The position numbers were made by a program, and so were the translations under genes. A stretch of 8,814 nt of DNA from positions 1-8,814 of the forward strand of contig CAHJXG010000296.1 of NCBI GenBank assembly GCA_903644035.1, given 5' to 3'. This document shows, in pieces, positions 6,627 to 8,814 of the stretch (position 1 is the stretch's first letter; every line of letters begins with the position of its first letter). The stretch comes from Rhodospirillales bacterium (GTDB lineage: Bacteria; Pseudomonadota; Alphaproteobacteria; Acetobacterales; Acetobacteraceae). The notes under the pieces are model-generated. The model was given only the letters and a program-made list of their open reading frames with translations, did not search any database and was not told the origin of the DNA.

Positions 6627-8315
6627 ATGCCGGCCGACACCGTCAAGACGTCCGAGTTCTGGACCGCCTGCCTGGAGGAGCGTCAGGCGCCGGGCCGCGC
6701 GGCGTGGATGTACGCGATCGACCATCCGCGGCTGCGAGCCGGGCTGTATGACACCTACCTGGGCGGCCTTGACCCGTTTTCCTGGATGCGCGCGCGCATG
6801 GCGGGGCCGGCCCGTCATGCGCTGGAGATCGGTTGCGGCGGCGGCGACCTCGCCTTCGGGCTGATTGAGGCCGGCACCTGTGAGCGCATCGACGCCTTCG
6901 ACATCGCCGAGGGCGCCATCGCCGCGGCGCAGGCCCGGGTGCGCGACCTGGGGCTGCCGACGCTGCGGTTCCACCTGGTGGACGGCAACCGCTGGGTGAT
7001 GTCGCGCAGCCAGTATGATTTCGTCTATGCGAGCCATGCGCTCCATCACATCGAGAACCTGGAGCATCTGTTCGCCCAGGCCGCCGAGACCCTTCAGCCC
7101 GGCGGCGTGCTGTTCGCCAGCGACTACATCGGCCCGTCCCGCATGCAGTACGCGGACGCGCACCTCGCGGCCATGAACGCGGCGCTGGCCACGCTGCCGG
7201 AGGCGAAGCGGCTTGACCGCTTCGGCATGCTCAAACACGTGATCGAGCGCCGTCCCGTCGAACTCTATCTGCGGCACGACCCGAGCGAGGCCGCCCGGTC
7301 GGCCGAGATCATCCCCGTCATGCGCCGGTTCTTCGACGTGGAGGTCGTGCCGATGGGCATGAGCCTGTCGTTCGAGGTGCTGCTCGACATCGCCCACAAC
7401 TTCGATCCCGACGACGACGGCGACAACGCGCTGATCGACGGGATCATGCGGCTTGAACGGGAGGCCGAGCGGACCGGGGAGGCGGAGCCGCTGTTCGCCT
7501 GCCTGGTTGCGCGGCACAAGGCGGCACCGCCGACGCCTGTGGCCGTCCCGCCGCTCGACCTCGACGCGTTCCGCGGGATCGAGGGCTGGATGGCCGACGA
7601 GGCGGCCGACCTCACCAGCCGGCTGTTCCAGTGGCAGCGCCCGATGCAGGCGGTGACCGGCGTGCTGGAACTCGGCGTGTTCAAGGGGCGGTATCTCAGC
7701 CTGCTGGCGAGCCTGGCCCAGGGCACGGGCGCGCCCGTCGTCGGCGTCGACGCCTTCACCTCGCGCGTCGGCGAGCAGATCCCGCAGGCGGACCGGGACT
7801 ATGCGCGGGACGTGGCGCTGGCGACGGTCGCGGCGCTGGCGCCCGGCGGGGAGCCGCCGACGCTGCTCGTCGCCTTCACCGCGGACGTAGACCTCCGCAC
7901 GCTGCGCGGCCTTAGTCCCGGCGGCTACAGCTTCATCAGCGTGGACGCCGGGCACCTGGCGGCGGACGTGCAGGCGGACCTGGCGATGGTCGGGCAGCTG
8001 GTCACGGAGCACACGATCATCGCAGCCGACGACGTGTTTAACCCGCAGACGCCGGGGGTGATGGAGGGTCTGTGCCGCTACTTCGGCGCCCATCCCCGCA
8101 CCGTGCTGGCACCCTTCGCCTGGGCCGGCAACAAGCTGTTCCTATGCCACTGGGAGACGCACGCGACCCTCCTGGCCTACGTCCACGGCCTGCTGCACGA
8201 CCCGGCCGCGCCGCCCTACGTCGCCAAGTCCCGGGCAGCCTACGCGCACAACCAGCGGCTGGCCTTCGCGCCCTCGCTGTTCGGCTACGAGATGTTCGCG
8301 TTCGAGTGGATGTGA
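6627..8315 (+). CDS. Two-domain SAM-dependent methyltransferase
   Basis: The 562-residue protein holds two Rossmann-type methyltransferase units. Domain 1 (about 60-297) has motif I LEIGCGGGD (66-74), the acidic post-I strand DAFDIA (89-94), YDFVYASHALHHIENLE (130-146) and LQPGG (156-160), a class I small-molecule type. A Pro-rich linker (298-312) follows. Domain 2 (about 317-562) resembles Methyltransf_24 enzymes: VLELGVFKGRYLSLLA (346-361), VVGVDAF (371-377), VDAGHLAADVQADL (439-452) and IIAADDVFNPQTPGV (464-478). Its Asp440, His443, Asp468 and Asp469 could bind metal; that is inference. Such domains commonly methylate sugars or glycan acceptors. The start at 6627 has no clear Shine-Dalgarno. 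The stop overlaps the glycosyltransferase GTG by four bases, so the pair is likely translationally coupled. The substrate is unknown. Confidence 0.88.
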   Translation: MPADTVKTSEFWTACLEERQAPGRAAWMYAIDHPRLRAGLYDTYLGGLDPFSWMRARMAGPARHALEIGCGGGDLAFGLIEAGTCERIDAFDIAEGAIAAAQARVRDLGLPTLRFHLVDGNRWVMSRSQYDFVYASHALHHIENLEHLFAQAAETLQPGGVLFASDYIGPSRMQYADAHLAAMNAALATLPEAKRLDRFGMLKHVIERRPVELYLRHDPSEAARSAEIIPVMRRFFDVEVVPMGMSLSFEVLLDIAHNFDPDDDGDNALIDGIMRLEREAERTGEAEPLFACLVARHKAAPPTPVAVPPLDLDAFRGIEGWMADEAADLTSRLFQWQRPMQAVTGVLELGVFKGRYLSLLASLAQGTGAPVVGVDAFTSRVGEQIPQADRDYARDVALATVAALAPGGEPPTLLVAFTADVDLRTLRGLSPGGYSFISVDAGHLAADVQADLAMVGQLVTEHTIIAADDVFNPQTPGVMEGLCRYFGAHPRTVLAPFAWAGNKLFLCHWETHATLLAYVHGLLHDPAAPPYVAKSRAAYAHNQRLAFAPSLFGYEMFAFEWM

Positions 8316-8814
8316 GCCTGGCGCCCCCGCTGCGGCTGCACGGGCGCGCCGACGTGCCGCACCAGGTCGAGCTGGTGATCCCGGACCGCTCCTACGCCGC
8401 GCAGGGACCGCCGCGGCTGTTCAACTACTGGACCCGCGACCCGCGCCTGCTGTCCTGGCTTCCCCAGGAGCTGCAGCGCACCGCCGTCGACTGCCCGGAC
8501 GAGTACGTGATCCGGCTTCGCGACGCGCATGTCGTGCACGGGCACTACCTGATCCTGTATCCGGACCAGGCGCTGGCCGACACGTTCAACTTCGAGGACA
8601 GCGCGGTGAACCGGCCGGTGATCACCGAGGTCGGCCAGCAGATCCTGCGCGGCGAGGTGCATCGCTGCCCGGCCGGCGCGCTGCCGACGTTCCACATCTT
8701 CAAGGACGTCTACTACAACTACGGCCATATGCTCGTCGAGGTGCTGCCCAAGCTGCTGCACATCCGCGCCATGGGCGTCCGGCGCTTCACCCTGCTGTTC
8801 CCCTGGTCCAGCCT
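8312..8814 (+). CDS. GT61-type (DUF563) glycosyltransferase, N-terminal part
   Basis: The frame from GTG at 8312 runs open to the window edge (167 complete codons). The start codon overlaps the methyltransferase stop in GTGA, a classical coupled arrangement. The translated part shows VELVIPDRSYA (19-29), HVVHGHYLILYPDQALADT (73-91), and FHIFKDVYYNYGHMLVEVLP (127-146) with LVEVLPKLLHIRAMGVRRF. The NYGH-x-L-x-E-x-LP-x-LL pattern matches the N-terminal motif of glycosyltransferase family 61 / DUF563 proteins, usually found in capsule, LPS or exopolysaccharide clusters. The donor-binding C-terminal part is outside the window, so the sugar cannot be guessed. It probably works with the adjacent methyltransferase on one glycan. 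Confidence 0.75.
   Translation, partial: MSLAPPLRLHGRADVPHQVELVIPDRSYAAQGPPRLFNYWTRDPRLLSWLPQELQRTAVDCPDEYVIRLRDAHVVHGHYLILYPDQALADTFNFEDSAVNRPVITEVGQQILRGEVHRCPAGALPTFHIFKDVYYNYGHMLVEVLPKLLHIRAMGVRRFTLLFPWSS

Noticed and set aside
5298..8093. Very long minus-strand open frame (931 codons) opposite the binding protein and methyltransferase
   Set aside because: It is antisense to two genes with clear domains and a signal peptide. Its translation is low-complexity Arg/His/Gly/Ala/Val, typical of the third-position GC shadow in GC-rich DNA.

Overview
The window is GC-rich DNA (about two thirds G+C by eye, not computed). It appears to come from an alphaproteobacterium, most likely a member of the Rhodospirillales such as an Acetobacteraceae or Azospirillum relative. 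The grounds are the sequence character of GlnA and GlnB, the glnB-glnA order behind a sigma-54 promoter, the OmpL-like outer-membrane porin and the tRNA-His type. The species cannot be named from this sequence alone.

Left half, minus strand (positions 1-3810). A nitrogen-control block reads leftward: a near-consensus sigma-54 promoter (3795-3810), glnB (PII), glnA (type I glutamine synthetase), a strong GC hairpin after glnA, then an outer-membrane beta-barrel porin (OmpL/BBP2-like). Immediately after the porin comes the N-terminal part of a DUF2161 (PDDEXK-like) protein, cut by the window edge. GlnB and GlnA work together. PII senses 2-oxoglutarate and ATP/ADP and, through its uridylylated Tyr51, controls adenylylation of GlnA (Tyr415 here) and NtrB/NtrC activity. 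NtrC in turn drives sigma-54 promoters such as the one seen here.

Centre, plus strand (3892-5248). Divergent from glnB is a class I/II PLP-dependent aminotransferase. It has a sigma-70-like promoter and a TTG start chosen by a well-placed GGAGG. About 25 bases after its stop lies a tRNA-His(GTG) with encoded CCA.

Right half, plus strand (5331-8814). An exported periplasmic binding protein of the branched-chain amino acid/amide type (with no permease genes in the window) is followed 60 bases later by a 562-residue protein carrying two methyltransferase domains. That gene overlaps by four bases a GT61-type glycosyltransferase (DUF563), which runs off the window. The last two look like the start of a surface-polysaccharide or glycan-modification cluster and are the least ordinary part of the window.

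Most of the window is conventional. The points most worth following are the tandem methyltransferase fused in one chain and coupled to a GT61 enzyme, the structured glnB leader starting at the predicted transcription start, the absence of any standard start codon for the DUF2161 gene, and the perfect palindromes between glnA and the porin gene.
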